Positions 10,601 through 18,812 of a stretch of DNA of 64,000 bases are shown here, piece after piece. Location: the NCBI RefSeq assembly GCF_001274635.1, contig NZ_LBGV01000001.1, positions 2,728,001 to 2,792,000 on the forward strand. The letters run 5' to 3'. The notes under the pieces were generated by a model, which was not told the origin of the DNA, did no database searches, and was given only the letters and a program-made list of their open reading frames with translations. This DNA is from Persicobacter sp. CCB-QB2 (GTDB taxonomy: Bacteria > Bacteroidota > Bacteroidia > Cytophagales > Cyclobacteriaceae). The translations under genes and the position numbers were made by a program. Positions within the stretch are counted from its first letter, which is position 1. Each line of letters begins with the position of its first letter.

Positions 10601-10789
10601 ATTAATGGAGTAATGCCCCTCGATATCAGTAATTGTACCGGAAGCGGTTCCTTTTACTAATACGTTCACTCCGGGGATGGGCTCCCCGCTGTCTTCTGCC
10701 GTTACGGTACCCGTAACCACACGCCCCTGCGCATAGACGGACATACCAGTCCATAGCACGGCCAGGGCAATGAGTATTGCTCTTTTCAT
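7628..10789 (-). CDS. SusC/RagA-family TonB-linked outer-membrane transporter (module 2)
   Basis: The 1053-residue SusC-type importer has a signal peptide (to about 21, VYAQ) and a regulatory domain at about 22-105. The EVVVTAMGMKRDKKSLGYAV linker, plug domain (NDIESINILKGQAAAALYG, then SNGVVVITTKSGK) and barrel follow, ending in ...DLKF. Its N-terminal domain is very similar to those of the other two SusC proteins here, while plug and barrel diverge, as expected of paralogs with different cargo. Its upstream region shares a promoter-like segment with module 1, indicating a duplicated 5' region. Substrate unknown. Confidence 0.95.
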   Translation of the reverse strand: MKRAILIALAVLWTGMSVYAQGRVVTGTVTAEDSGEPIPGVNVLVKGTASGTITDIEGHYSINASSSDKIIFSFIGLATEEVAVGGQSKIDMVMTADIKQLGEVVVTAMGMKRDKKSLGYAVQEVSNQELTKAGNADLATAMQGKIAGVDIKPSSGMPGASSQITIRGARSFTGNNTPLYVIDGMPVSSTPDFNTGSSVTGADVSNRAVDIDPNDIESINILKGQAAAALYGIRASNGVVVITTKSGKGNVKGKPVVTFSNFTSFDVVSRSPEYQSGYAQGYNGAFDPYSSMAWGPKLSELPNDINYGGNSQGKNGMYYVPQRASAGLDPWTTPQTYDNFNDFFRTGHTVTNSANISQATNRGHYSFGIGNSTQKGIAPGTGMERYNVKGNVETKLNDYWTTGFTANYMQNNIDKLSAGNDAILAGVFAAPATYDLKGIPSSTPEDPYDQVYYRSLTFNNPYWAVDNMTFNEQTNRFFGNGYLEFAPEIGDDMSLKVKTQIGADTYTTHLQDIYGYGHRGGTGFMQNYGVTSATVNSLTTVNFGWSINDDLSLNALVGNEINDSNQKKYSQNGYDFNFGGWSHINNTNIQQASEEQWGNRTVGFFGQLSLDYKKMLFLTATGRNDIVSQMPRGNRSFVYPSVSLGFVLTEIEAIGDIPALSFAKLRASYAEVGQAGTYRDNYLYTPSYGGGFWANAPITYPMGGVNSFIPYFVQYDPELKPQNTQSYEIGAELRFFNDRFGLDYTYSRQNVTDQIFEVPLAGSTGVSSRMMNGGAVHTDAHELVLTATPVQTKDFQWDLSVNFSRIVNVVDELADGVESIFLGGFVTPQVRAGIGYTFPVIYGTAYARDDQGRILVNDNPNAWNYGMPMPGEPDVIGNVAPDFIMGGSTRFSYKRVSLSATFEWKNGGQMYSGSNGLLDLYGVSEKTADRSTPFIYPGFKSDGTPNDIQRGGEEDAVAYQNLYANALGNIDEAYIYDNSFVKLREVTLSYRLPRFKSGLELGVNAFARNILLWSALPNFDPESSQGNNNMGGSFERFSMPQTQSFGFGFDLKF

Positions 10790-10797
10790 AAAAAAAA

Positions 10798-10815
10798 TGG
10801 TTAAGAATGGATAAC
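10798..10815 (-). promoter_or_regulatory. Shared susC leader motif, copy 2
   Basis: Minus strand GTTATCCATTCTTAACCA ending 8 nt before the start codon; one base longer than copy 1. Confidence 0.45.
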
Positions 10816-10845
10816 ATTATAGAACAATTGCTTTTGTTCCACGAT

Positions 10846-10878
10846 GCAATTAAGGCAGAATTTTATTTTACTCAAAAA
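10846..10878 (-). promoter_or_regulatory. Candidate susC promoter, module 2
   Basis: TTTTTG (10873-10878, minus strand) and TTAATTGC (10846-10853) are separated by 19 nt, as at 5488-5520, with the same 14-mer further upstream. Confidence 0.45.
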
Positions 10879-10915
10879 CGAATAATCAATACATTATTTT
10901 GTTCAACTGAATAAT

Positions 10916-11262
10916 TGGAATTCCAACTTTTGCTCCAAGAAAGGACGCTTTAACCGAAACTTAATCTCTCTCAAAAAAACGAGTAAAAAAACGAGGGACG
11001 TGCGTAAATACCTTCACTGAATTAACGGGAGATTAAAAAATATTTAGGAGCGCCTTAGCAAAGAATGGTTAATACTCAACAATATTTTTTTTGAAAAAAT
11101 TTCTAAAAAAAGTAGACTTAAAAACAAATCCATACCAAAAAGTCAAAAAATCGTTATTTCTTTCAACAAAACCGATATTTCAGTAACAGTCTTTCAACAA
11201 AAAAGCACTCTTCGGAAAAATAGCGCTCCGCTAAACGGCTTGGTAATTCACAAAAAGGCAAT
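10916..11262. other. AT-rich intergenic region
   Basis: About 350 bp upstream of the module 2 promoter region, rich in A and T runs. I see no gene or dispersed repeat. Confidence 0.6.
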
Positions 11263-11291
11263 AAAAAAGCCCTCAATAATGAGGGCTTTTT
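11263..11291 (-). terminator. Intrinsic terminator of susCD module 3
   Basis: AAAAAGCCCTC and GAGGGCTTTTT (11281-11291) form a stem around a 6-nt loop. It has A/T tails on both sides and could work in either direction, but only the minus-strand genes end here. Confidence 0.85.
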
Positions 11292-11324
11292 AATCTTAAT
11301 ATACTTCACTTATTATGATAAGTC

Positions 11325-12125
11325 TTAATTTACAACTTTCTCCAAAGCTACCTCCATCTTATATGGACCTCCCGAAAATACTCCGGAATCCCAAATAACA
11401 ATATCAAAAGTGCCTTCCGCCTCATCGAATACCAAACTCTCAATTTGGCAATAAGCCGATTGACCTGTTATTGTAACAGAGTTATCTTCTTCAAGGACAA
11501 AATCCACTGTAGCCTTGTACTGACCAGCATAGTCAGACCCCAGGTAAAAAGCAACATAGTCTCCCCAAGCGTTATCTAGCGTATAAATACCTTCGCCATA
11601 ATAATACAACTCTGATTTGACTACCCACTCGTTACCATCATTGGCCAATCCTTCATAAAAAGAGATCTCTTTTTTATCCTGGATTTCAGCTGAAACGGCA
11701 ACCTTTTGGGTTCCATCCAAAAAGCCTAATTGAATCATATCATTATTCGTACCGGTGATGGTGAAGGTCAAAATTCTATCTTCAAACACTAATTCGGGAT
11801 CGAAAACAGCTTTTACTTCTACAAATCCATTTAATTCCCCTGCTGGAATAACAATCTTTTTTGCACTTAAGGTGTAATCCTCTCCTTCCACAACATTTTC
11901 TTCTGCTACCTCAAAAAAGATCTCCAAATCCGTACTCAGGGCCTTATCCAAAATAGCGGTTACACGTGCAGATTCCCCATCCTCTTGGGCTACTAATGGC
12001 TGCGAATAATCCCATTGCACTCTGTAATCCCCTTCATACAATGTTTCGTGAATATTCTCCTCACAGGAGAAAAAACTGAAGGAAACCACTAAAAAGCCGA
12101 GTATATATTTATTAAATAACTTCAT
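11325..12125 (-). CDS. Surface lipoprotein with Calx-beta-like domain, linked to SusCD
   Basis: The 266-residue lipoprotein has a signal ending in SFSFFSC (Cys21). Residues about 30-150 look like a Calx-beta or SusE/F-like beta-sandwich: YRVQWDYSQPLVAQEDGESARVTA, then VVEGEDYTLSAKKIVIPAGE, with FTITGTNNDMIQLG near its end. The C-terminal half (about 160-266) is another beta-rich region with no motif I recognise. It starts 2 nt after the susD stop, so it belongs to the same transcript. By analogy with SusE/SusF it probably sits on the cell surface and binds the module's ligand; that role is inferred from position and fold type only. Confidence 0.8.
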   Translation of the reverse strand: MKLFNKYILGFLVVSFSFFSCEENIHETLYEGDYRVQWDYSQPLVAQEDGESARVTAILDKALSTDLEIFFEVAEENVVEGEDYTLSAKKIVIPAGELNGFVEVKAVFDPELVFEDRILTFTITGTNNDMIQLGFLDGTQKVAVSAEIQDKKEISFYEGLANDGNEWVVKSELYYYGEGIYTLDNAWGDYVAFYLGSDYAGQYKATVDFVLEEDNSVTITGQSAYCQIESLVFDEAEGTFDIVIWDSGVFSGGPYKMEVALEKVVN

Positions 12126-12127
12126 AA

Positions 12128-13510
12128 TTAATTCGTTTGATATCCTGGATTTTGAACCATTGAAGTATTTGCCAATAATTCGTGATTAGGAATTGGCATT
12201 ACAAAGCGATAATCCCCTCCGGACAATAATTTTGGAGTAGTCGCGGCAGTTACATCAACACGAATGATGTCATCCCCCCATCTTCTAATGTCAAACCAAC
12301 GATGCCCTTCGAAAGCTAATTCAATAGCACGCTCGGTTTTGATGGCCTGTAATAAATTAGCTCCACTTTCTGAACCCGCAACATATGATTCTAGGCGAGC
12401 TGTTCTCAGCGTATTCAAATCCGCTAAGGCTTTCGCTTCATCTCCTGAATAATAATATGCCTCAGCCCTGCTTAATAAAATTTCCTCCGCTCTGAATACA
12501 AAGAAATCACTTGCCCCTACTGCTGCATCCGTACCTAAATACTTTCCTACAACATTTAACCCATCATATTCTGATATATTGATATCCTGCCTAACATCAA
12601 CATAGTCGGTGCTGAATTTATTTATGAAATCCTGGGTTACTTCAAAGTTAACCGTCCCGTTAGAGTCCTGCCAAATAGCCCCAATTCGACCACCATTATC
12701 CGGAATTGCAAACTTAAATATTACGCCTGCTTCACTGTTTATGGCACGATCGAAAACTTCACCAATCTCCATAATATCCGCGATATCATACATGCCCAAA
12801 AGGGTATCCGCAATAGCAATTACCTTTGTGTAATCCTCCTGATAAAGGGCTAACTTCAATTCTAAAGCTTGCAAAAACGAGGTACTCACATAAATAGGTG
12901 TAGCAGGGTCATATCCGGCTAAAAGCGATTTAGCCTCCTCAATATCTGCTTCTAACTGACTCACGAATGCACTCACCGTCAGTCTTTCCGGAGAACTGAT
13001 CACAGATTCGGTCATATAGGGAGCCACCAGCTTACCTCCATCCGTATAACTTTCAGCATAATTTCTAAACAATTCAAAATGAAGATAAGCTCTCAAGGCA
13101 ATCGCTTCCCCCTTGATCTGCTTATGGCGTTCCATTTCTTCCTCTGAGGGAACGATAGATTCAACTCCGGCTAACAACAGGTTAATGCCATTGATGGCAA
13201 TATAGTTTGTCGCCCAGCCAAAAGTAAATTCCACTCCGGTTCCCAGGGCATTATAATTCCAATTATACTGCGTAACCCCAATATTACGACCACCAGTGGC
13301 CATTTTTGTCATATCAGTTTGATAAGAGGAAGTCGAAATAGCACTAGTTCCTGATGCAGAGGAATATGCTCCAGCCAAACCGGCCTCCAAATCGTCAAAA
13401 GACTGGTATGCCCGAGAGGTCTCAATAGTATCTGTTGGTTTTAAGTCCAACTTATCTGAGCAAGCCCCCAGTAAAACTACCAGGGCTAAGGTTAATATTT
13501 TATATTTCAT
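12128..13510 (-). CDS. SusD/RagB-family outer-membrane lipoprotein (module 3)
   Basis: The 460-residue SusD protein has a lipoprotein signal ending at Cys17 (VVLLGAC). The classic RagB/SusD signature is seen: IKGEAIALRAYLHFELFRNYAESY at about 130-155, FRAEEILLSRAEAYYYSGDEAKALADLNTLR at about 345-375, and ERAIELAFEGHRWFDIRRWGD near 395-415. It binds ligand with the SusC encoded 12 bp upstream and is followed by the lipoprotein gene 2 nt downstream. The protein belongs to the RagB/SusD type rather than the SusD-like_2 type of module 2, so the modules were probably acquired or diverged separately. Confidence 0.95.
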   Translation of the reverse strand: MKYKILTLALVVLLGACSDKLDLKPTDTIETSRAYQSFDDLEAGLAGAYSSASGTSAISTSSYQTDMTKMATGGRNIGVTQYNWNYNALGTGVEFTFGWATNYIAINGINLLLAGVESIVPSEEEMERHKQIKGEAIALRAYLHFELFRNYAESYTDGGKLVAPYMTESVISSPERLTVSAFVSQLEADIEEAKSLLAGYDPATPIYVSTSFLQALELKLALYQEDYTKVIAIADTLLGMYDIADIMEIGEVFDRAINSEAGVIFKFAIPDNGGRIGAIWQDSNGTVNFEVTQDFINKFSTDYVDVRQDINISEYDGLNVVGKYLGTDAAVGASDFFVFRAEEILLSRAEAYYYSGDEAKALADLNTLRTARLESYVAGSESGANLLQAIKTERAIELAFEGHRWFDIRRWGDDIIRVDVTAATTPKLLSGGDYRFVMPIPNHELLANTSMVQNPGYQTN

Positions 13511-13522
13511 AGTGATGTCGGA

Positions 13523-16486
13523 TTAGAAAGATAAATCAATACCCATTGTATAAATTCGAGGAATTGGATACTGGAATTGCGCAATGTTATTTCCGATTTC
13601 AGGATCAAATCCAGAGAATTTCGTCCATGTCATCAGGTTTTGTCCTTGCGCATAAACTCTTAGTGAGCTAAAAGGAGTCTTGCCTATTATTGCGGAAGGA
13701 AGGGTATAACCCAATTGAACGTTTTTCAATTTAATAAATGAACCATCCTCAATATCATAAGAACTAAACTCTCTTGCATATCCTGGAGCTGCAATATTAG
13801 TTACGTCACCTGGCTGTTGCCACATATCCAACATCCTTGTGGTTTGATTATAGGGAACATTATGGTTCTCAATGAAATAAAGTTGATTATTAAATAATTT
13901 ATGACCTGCCTGAAAACTAAAGAAGAAAGAAAAGTCAAAACCTTTATAAGACATATTGTTGGTGATACCACCAATATGAGGAGGGTTCGATGTCCCCCAA
14001 TTAGTCGTGGAGTTATCTTCAGAATAGGTAGGCGTTAAAGCTCCATCAGCGGTTAAGTAAAGTGGTTGTCCATTTGCAGGATCTACTCCTCCCCAACCTA
14101 CACTGTAATGAGAGCCAAGTGGCTTTCCTACTTCAACAAGGGAGGTTCCATTCTCAAACTGGGAAACCTGACCGAGATCCATGATTTCATTGTCATTATA
14201 GGAATAATTCATACTGGTAGTCCATTTGAAATCACCTATTTGGACATTAGTCGTATTCAATACGAATTCAATACCACGGTTTCTCATTTCACCCGCATTA
14301 ATTCTCAACTCTCCCTGACCTGAAGTATAGGACAGCTTTTGATCAAGGAATAAATCTGAAGTAATGTTATTGTAAACATCTACCGCCAAACTAACTCGAT
14401 CATTAAAAGCAGAAACATCAACTCCTAGATTAAACTGGGCAGAAGTTTCCCATTTCAAATCAGGATTTGCAATACTTGCAGGTACAATACCTGCAGTCCC
14501 CGCATACCCACTCGTATTTTGGAAAACGCCATATCGTTGGTATGATCCAATACTTTCATCTGTATCATCTTGGTTACCCGCAACACCGTAAGAAGCCCTT
14601 ACTTTCATAAAACTGATCAAGCCACTATTGAAAAAGTCTTCATCAGATACTACCCAAGAAGCTCCCACAGCCCCAAGTGTTGCCCATTGATTATTTTCTC
14701 CAAATTTGGAAGAAGCATCTCTTCTCAAAGAGAAGGTTAAGTTATACTTTTCATTATAGGAATAATCTCCTACTAAGAAATAGGAAAGCAAAGCATTTGA
14801 CTCCTTAAAACCGCCAACAGAGGCAATAAAACCATTATCAGGATCTCCTTGTGTAATACCACCCGGAGTATTTGGCAATTTTCCGTTTATTCCATAACCG
14901 GTGTAATTATGTCCTGAGTAAGTCTTTTGAATCAATTCAGAATTAATCGAGGCCGCCAATTTGTGTTTACCAAATTCTTTGGCATAACCAATCTGACCTA
15001 ACAGAATTGGAGAGAAGAAAGAGTAATCATTAAAACTATACAAACCCTCACCTCCATTACTAACTCCGGATCCCGGTCTATACTCTGGATCTCTCCATTG
15101 GTTTGACTTTCTATTTCTATAATCCAGGCCTAATCGTCCACTGACGAAAATACCATTCCACACATCCAATTTTGCATTTAGGGAAACATTTGCTTTCAAT
15201 TCCCCTCTGCTGTTAGAGGTATGGTCTCTCCATTCTAATGGGTTTTGCCCCAAAGGCCCATATGTATAATTCCCATCATCATCAATAGGCTTTTGGTATG
15301 GCATATTCAAAGACTGAACCATTGGGTTTGCTACGGATAACCCTTCACTTGGTACATAATTCAAATCCGAATAACCAATGTAAGAGTTCAAGTCAATCTT
15401 CAATCTATCAAAAGAATCATTCTTGATGTTAAATCTCCCTGAGTACCTGTTCAAATCAGACCCCAACAGTACACCATCTTGTTGAAAATAATTTCCGGAG
15501 ATATAAAAGGAAGTTCCTCCTTTGCCTCCAGTCATAGATAACTGGTGATTTTGAGAACGACCTAATTGCGTTGCTACTTCTGCCCAATCGGTATCAATCG
15601 CCTTTAATTCGGCCAATTTTTCCGCTGCATCATCCGGAGCGTTGGGATTATTAGGAGAATAAGCCCAGCCGTTACTTCTTTGAGTCATTTCCTCGTAACG
15701 CAATCGCTCTTCGGTATTCATCATGTCATATCTCCAATCTCCAACTTCCGTAATACCGTATTGGCCGGAATAATTGAAACGAGTTGCACCTGATTTACCT
15801 TGTTTGGTAGTAATCACAATTACACCATTGGCTCCACGAGACCCGTAAAGTGCGGTAGAAGAGGCATCTTTCAAAACATTCACTGAGGAAATATCATTCG
15901 GGTTGATCGCCGCAAAAGCATCTGCCTCAATTGGCACACCATCCATAATGTACAAAGGATCATTCCCCCCTAAAATAGAGCCGTTGCCACGAATACGGAT
16001 TGTGGCTGCAGTTCCAGGTTGTCCTGAGCCAGCATTAATATAAAGACCTGAAGCTTGTCCTTGCAACATTTGATCGAAAGTTGCTACAGGTACATTCTCT
16101 AATGCTTTTTCATCGATAACTGCTATCGAACCCGATAAACTCTTTTTATTAAACTCACTGTATCCGGTTACGACTACCTCTGTAAGCTGGGTAAACTCCG
16201 CTTTCATGGTCAAATTAATCTCGGACTGCCCTCCTACTAAAACCTCTTCAGTAGCCAAACCAATAAAAGTAAAAACTAATCTTGTATCCTTTGAGGGAAC
16301 ATCAAGGGAGTATTTACCTTCAATATCCGTAATAGTTCCGGAGCCTTCTCCTTTAATGAGAACATTCACGCCCGGAATGGGATCCCCGGACTCTTCTGCG
16401 GTAACGGTACCCGTTACCACCCGGCCTTGAGCATAGGCCGAAAAGGCAAATAGCGTAGCCATTGCCATCAGTAGCATTTTTTTCAT
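13523..16486 (-). CDS. SusC/RagA-family TonB-linked outer-membrane transporter (module 3)
   Basis: The 987-residue SusC protein has a signal peptide (to about 19, AYAQ) and a carboxypeptidase-like regulatory domain at about 20-105. The TEVVVTGYSEFNKKSLSGSI linker and a plug domain follow (PNDISSVNVLKDASSTALYG, then GANGVIVITTKQGK), then a barrel ending ...GIDLSF. It leads a three-gene transcript (susC, susD, lipoprotein). The start is preceded by the same leader motif as the other two susC genes, here only 2 nt from the ATG. Substrate not predictable from the window. Confidence 0.95.
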   Translation of the reverse strand: MKKMLLMAMATLFAFSAYAQGRVVTGTVTAEESGDPIPGVNVLIKGEGSGTITDIEGKYSLDVPSKDTRLVFTFIGLATEEVLVGGQSEINLTMKAEFTQLTEVVVTGYSEFNKKSLSGSIAVIDEKALENVPVATFDQMLQGQASGLYINAGSGQPGTAATIRIRGNGSILGGNDPLYIMDGVPIEADAFAAINPNDISSVNVLKDASSTALYGSRGANGVIVITTKQGKSGATRFNYSGQYGITEVGDWRYDMMNTEERLRYEEMTQRSNGWAYSPNNPNAPDDAAEKLAELKAIDTDWAEVATQLGRSQNHQLSMTGGKGGTSFYISGNYFQQDGVLLGSDLNRYSGRFNIKNDSFDRLKIDLNSYIGYSDLNYVPSEGLSVANPMVQSLNMPYQKPIDDDGNYTYGPLGQNPLEWRDHTSNSRGELKANVSLNAKLDVWNGIFVSGRLGLDYRNRKSNQWRDPEYRPGSGVSNGGEGLYSFNDYSFFSPILLGQIGYAKEFGKHKLAASINSELIQKTYSGHNYTGYGINGKLPNTPGGITQGDPDNGFIASVGGFKESNALLSYFLVGDYSYNEKYNLTFSLRRDASSKFGENNQWATLGAVGASWVVSDEDFFNSGLISFMKVRASYGVAGNQDDTDESIGSYQRYGVFQNTSGYAGTAGIVPASIANPDLKWETSAQFNLGVDVSAFNDRVSLAVDVYNNITSDLFLDQKLSYTSGQGELRINAGEMRNRGIEFVLNTTNVQIGDFKWTTSMNYSYNDNEIMDLGQVSQFENGTSLVEVGKPLGSHYSVGWGGVDPANGQPLYLTADGALTPTYSEDNSTTNWGTSNPPHIGGITNNMSYKGFDFSFFFSFQAGHKLFNNQLYFIENHNVPYNQTTRMLDMWQQPGDVTNIAAPGYAREFSSYDIEDGSFIKLKNVQLGYTLPSAIIGKTPFSSLRVYAQGQNLMTWTKFSGFDPEIGNNIAQFQYPIPRIYTMGIDLSF

Positions 16487-16488
16487 AA

Positions 16489-16506
16489 TGGTTAAGATTG
16501 GGTAAT
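16489..16506 (-). promoter_or_regulatory. Shared susC leader motif, copy 3
   Basis: Minus strand ATTACCCAATCTTAACCA directly abuts the start region. It is the most divergent copy, but the CTTAACCA core is intact. Confidence 0.4.
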
Positions 16507-17043
16507 ACTAAAGTGATTTGGTTGATCACTATGGTTAAGTTAACGTAAATTTAATCCAAAAAAAAGATTAAACACAAGCCTCAACTGCTAATATTTATTC
16601 TGCTAAAAATGGTTTTGGAGAAATTTAATTCCGCTAAATAACTCATCAACCTCCAATAAAAGGAAGTGCCAATAACTGATTTTTAATCAAAAACCAATAC
16701 ATGAATCCTCCTATAAACATAAAAATTTACATAACGCCACAGCTAGGCCACTTTTAAAACACAGAGGAGGTAGCTTAATAGCATTTTAATAACATTAATT
16801 AAGTTTAATGTTATTAAAACACTTCCAGTCCTAGATTAAACGAATCAAATACTTACACAAAAAAGCCAAGACACTCAAATCCACTAAACCCATAAACCAC
16901 AAAAATCGATATAATATTGAATTATATTTTGCCCTCCTCTTTTAGTAGCTTCAGCACTCATTACCCATCCATCTCACAAGCTTAAAAACACCTTTATTAG
17001 AGCGTAAAAAAAATATTTACAATTGTCTTATTAGTGACCAAAA
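16507..17043. other. Intergenic region upstream of susC module 3
   Basis: About 540 bp of AT-rich sequence. It must contain the promoter of module 3, but no single match stands out. No gene or RNA recognised. Confidence 0.5.
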
Positions 17044-17071
17044 ACAAAAAAACCACCCCAAAGAGGTGGTT
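17044..17071 (-). terminator. Intrinsic terminator downstream of rlmN
   Basis: AACCACC (17051-17057) pairs with GGTGGTT (17065-17071), with a T run on the minus strand. It sits just beyond the family A element that follows rlmN, so the element would be part of the rlmN transcript. Confidence 0.75.
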
Positions 17072-17085
17072 TGTAGTCATTATAA

Positions 17086-17310
17086 TTATGCCCGAATTAT
17101 CTTTAATTCAATCCGGGCTTAGCTGCAAGCCGGGAAACAAGAAGGGGCTTTCACTATTTCGATTTTTTTCCAACACATCGGCCGAATGAAATCAAAGTAA
17201 GTTTACCCCAATTTGGGCTCTTTAAAATCCAGGAACAAAATCCTCCAGAGCCTAAAAACGAAACTCCTTCTTTTGATCCATTGAATCTGATAGTTATTAA
17301 TACAGGTTAA
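17086..17310 (+). mobile_element. Family A element, copy 1 (diverged)
   Basis: 225 bp, starting TTATGCCCGAATTAT and ending in ...GGTTAA. The interior retains GCTTAGCTGCAAGCCGGGAAA and the CCAATTTGGGC block of the family. The right end lies 5 bp from the rlmN stop codon. Confidence 0.65.
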
Positions 17311-17315
17311 TAAAA

Positions 17316-18368
17316 CTAGTCTTTTCTATTGGCCAACTGTCCGCAGGCAGCATCAATATCCTTACCGCGGCTTCTTCTTACCACGACTATCACCCCGTTT
17401 TTCTCCAGATAGTTGGCAAATTTATCGAGTTTATCTTCTTTGGCGTTAACGAAATCAGCCTCTTTGATGGGGTTGTATTCGATAATATTGACCTTTGAAG
17501 GCACCTTGCGACAAATTTTCAATAAGGCTTTGGCATCTTCAATGGAATCATTGAAATCATTGAACACGATATATTCGAAAGTCACCCTACTCTTTGTTTT
17601 GGCGTACCAATAGTTCAATGCCTCCACCAACACCTCCAGATTATTGGTTTCATTGATCGGCATGATACGGTTCCGCTTCTCATCCGTGGGCGCATGCAGC
17701 GAAAGGGCCAAATTAAACTTGGCGCCATCATCCGCCATTTTGGTGATCATCTTGGCAACGCCAGCAGTAGAGACGGTAATCCGCTTCGGGGACATATTCA
17801 AACCCTCTTCGGAGGTAATCTTCTCTATGGACTCCCAAACGTTTTTATAATTCAACAAAGGCTCCCCCATTCCCATATATACAATATTGGAAAGTGGCTG
17901 GCCATAATTTTCTTCTGCCTGCCTGGCAATGGTCACTACCTGATCATAGATTTCTGCAGCATCCAGATTACGCTTGCGATCCATATAACCGGTAGCACAG
18001 AACGAACAAGACAGCGAACAACCTACCTGAGAGGACACACAGGCCGTCATCCGGTCATCGGCAGGGATAAGAACACCCTCGACAACATGCTCATCGTAGA
18101 GCTTAAAGGCCGATTTAATGGTACGGTCGCTGGATACTTGAGCCTGATCCACGGCAATTCCATTGATCACGAAATTATCCTCCAGCCATTCTCTGGTCTT
18201 TTTGGAAAGATTGGTCATCTCCTCAAAACTAGTGGCAGATTTTTTCCACAGCCACTCAAATACCTGCTTGGAGCGAAAGGGCTTTTCCCCCATCTCCACA
18301 AATTTATCCTTTAACTGCGCCTTGGTCAGTTTTCTTATGTCCTGCTTTTCAGAAACGGCTTTCATCAT
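17316..18368 (-). CDS. rlmN: Dual-specificity 23S rRNA/tRNA adenine-C2 methyltransferase RlmN
   Basis: Radical-SAM enzyme that methylates C2 of A2503 in 23S rRNA and A37 in some tRNAs, tuning translational accuracy. The 350-residue length is normal. An N-terminal RlmN domain (about 10-95) precedes the radical-SAM core. The CxxxCxxC cluster motif is at Cys117, Cys121 and Cys124. Cys110 (TACVSSQVGC) and Cys342 (DAACGQ) match the two cysteines used for methyl transfer in Escherichia coli RlmN. MGMGEPLLNY is the SAM-binding GGE-like motif. It stands alone, with family A elements on both sides (17086-17310 and 18485-18708). Start at MMKAVSEK; Met2 is equally possible. Confidence 0.97.
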   Translation of the reverse strand: MMKAVSEKQDIRKLTKAQLKDKFVEMGEKPFRSKQVFEWLWKKSATSFEEMTNLSKKTREWLEDNFVINGIAVDQAQVSSDRTIKSAFKLYDEHVVEGVLIPADDRMTACVSSQVGCSLSCSFCATGYMDRKRNLDAAEIYDQVVTIARQAEENYGQPLSNIVYMGMGEPLLNYKNVWESIEKITSEEGLNMSPKRITVSTAGVAKMITKMADDGAKFNLALSLHAPTDEKRNRIMPINETNNLEVLVEALNYWYAKTKSRVTFEYIVFNDFNDSIEDAKALLKICRKVPSKVNIIEYNPIKEADFVNAKEDKLDKFANYLEKNGVIVVVRRSRGKDIDAACGQLANRKD

Positions 18369-18484
18369 CTTCTTATTCGATATCCATTGCCTTTATGACA
18401 ATTAGTACAAAGATAGCCAATATTTATCAAATCAAATGCCAAAGGATGACAATCCCCAAATTCACCTGAAAAGGACAAAAATTC

Positions 18485-18708
18485 TTAGCCCGGATTATTC
18501 AATCTTAAATCCTCCTTTAGCTGCCAGGCAAGAAAAATGAAGGGATTTTTCCTATTTAGAGTTTTTTCTAACGAAGCAAATGAATGAGGATAAAGCAAGC
18601 TTGCCCACATTTGGACTCTTAAAAAATCAGCAACCACGACCTTAAAGAAGGGTATACCAAGCCACTTAAGGCGAATTATTTCATTTTGCAGGGAAGAATT
18701 CGGCTTAG
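18485..18708 (+). mobile_element. Family A element, copy 2
   Basis: 224 bp bounded by TTAG-CCCGGATTATTC and GAATTCGG-CTTAG. The hairpin half is well preserved. The arm pair here is AGAAAAA/TTTTTCT where other copies have GGAAAAA/TTTTTCC, a compensatory change. It lies in the divergent gap between rlmN and the lactonase gene. Confidence 0.8.
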
Positions 18709-18812
18709 GCGCCAGACCTGAGCCCTCCCTTCTGGAAAAAGACAAAAACTTCCGGCCGGACAAAGTCAAAATCATAAAAGCTTGTATCTTTCTGCCTGAA
18801 GTAAATCAAACC

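Noticed and set aside
17694-18314. 206-codon plus-strand frame
   Set aside because: Antisense to rlmN, whose motifs are complete; composition fits a shadow frame.
18485-18775. 96-codon minus-strand open frame
   Set aside because: It lies almost wholly within a family A element and has no homologous frame in the other copies.
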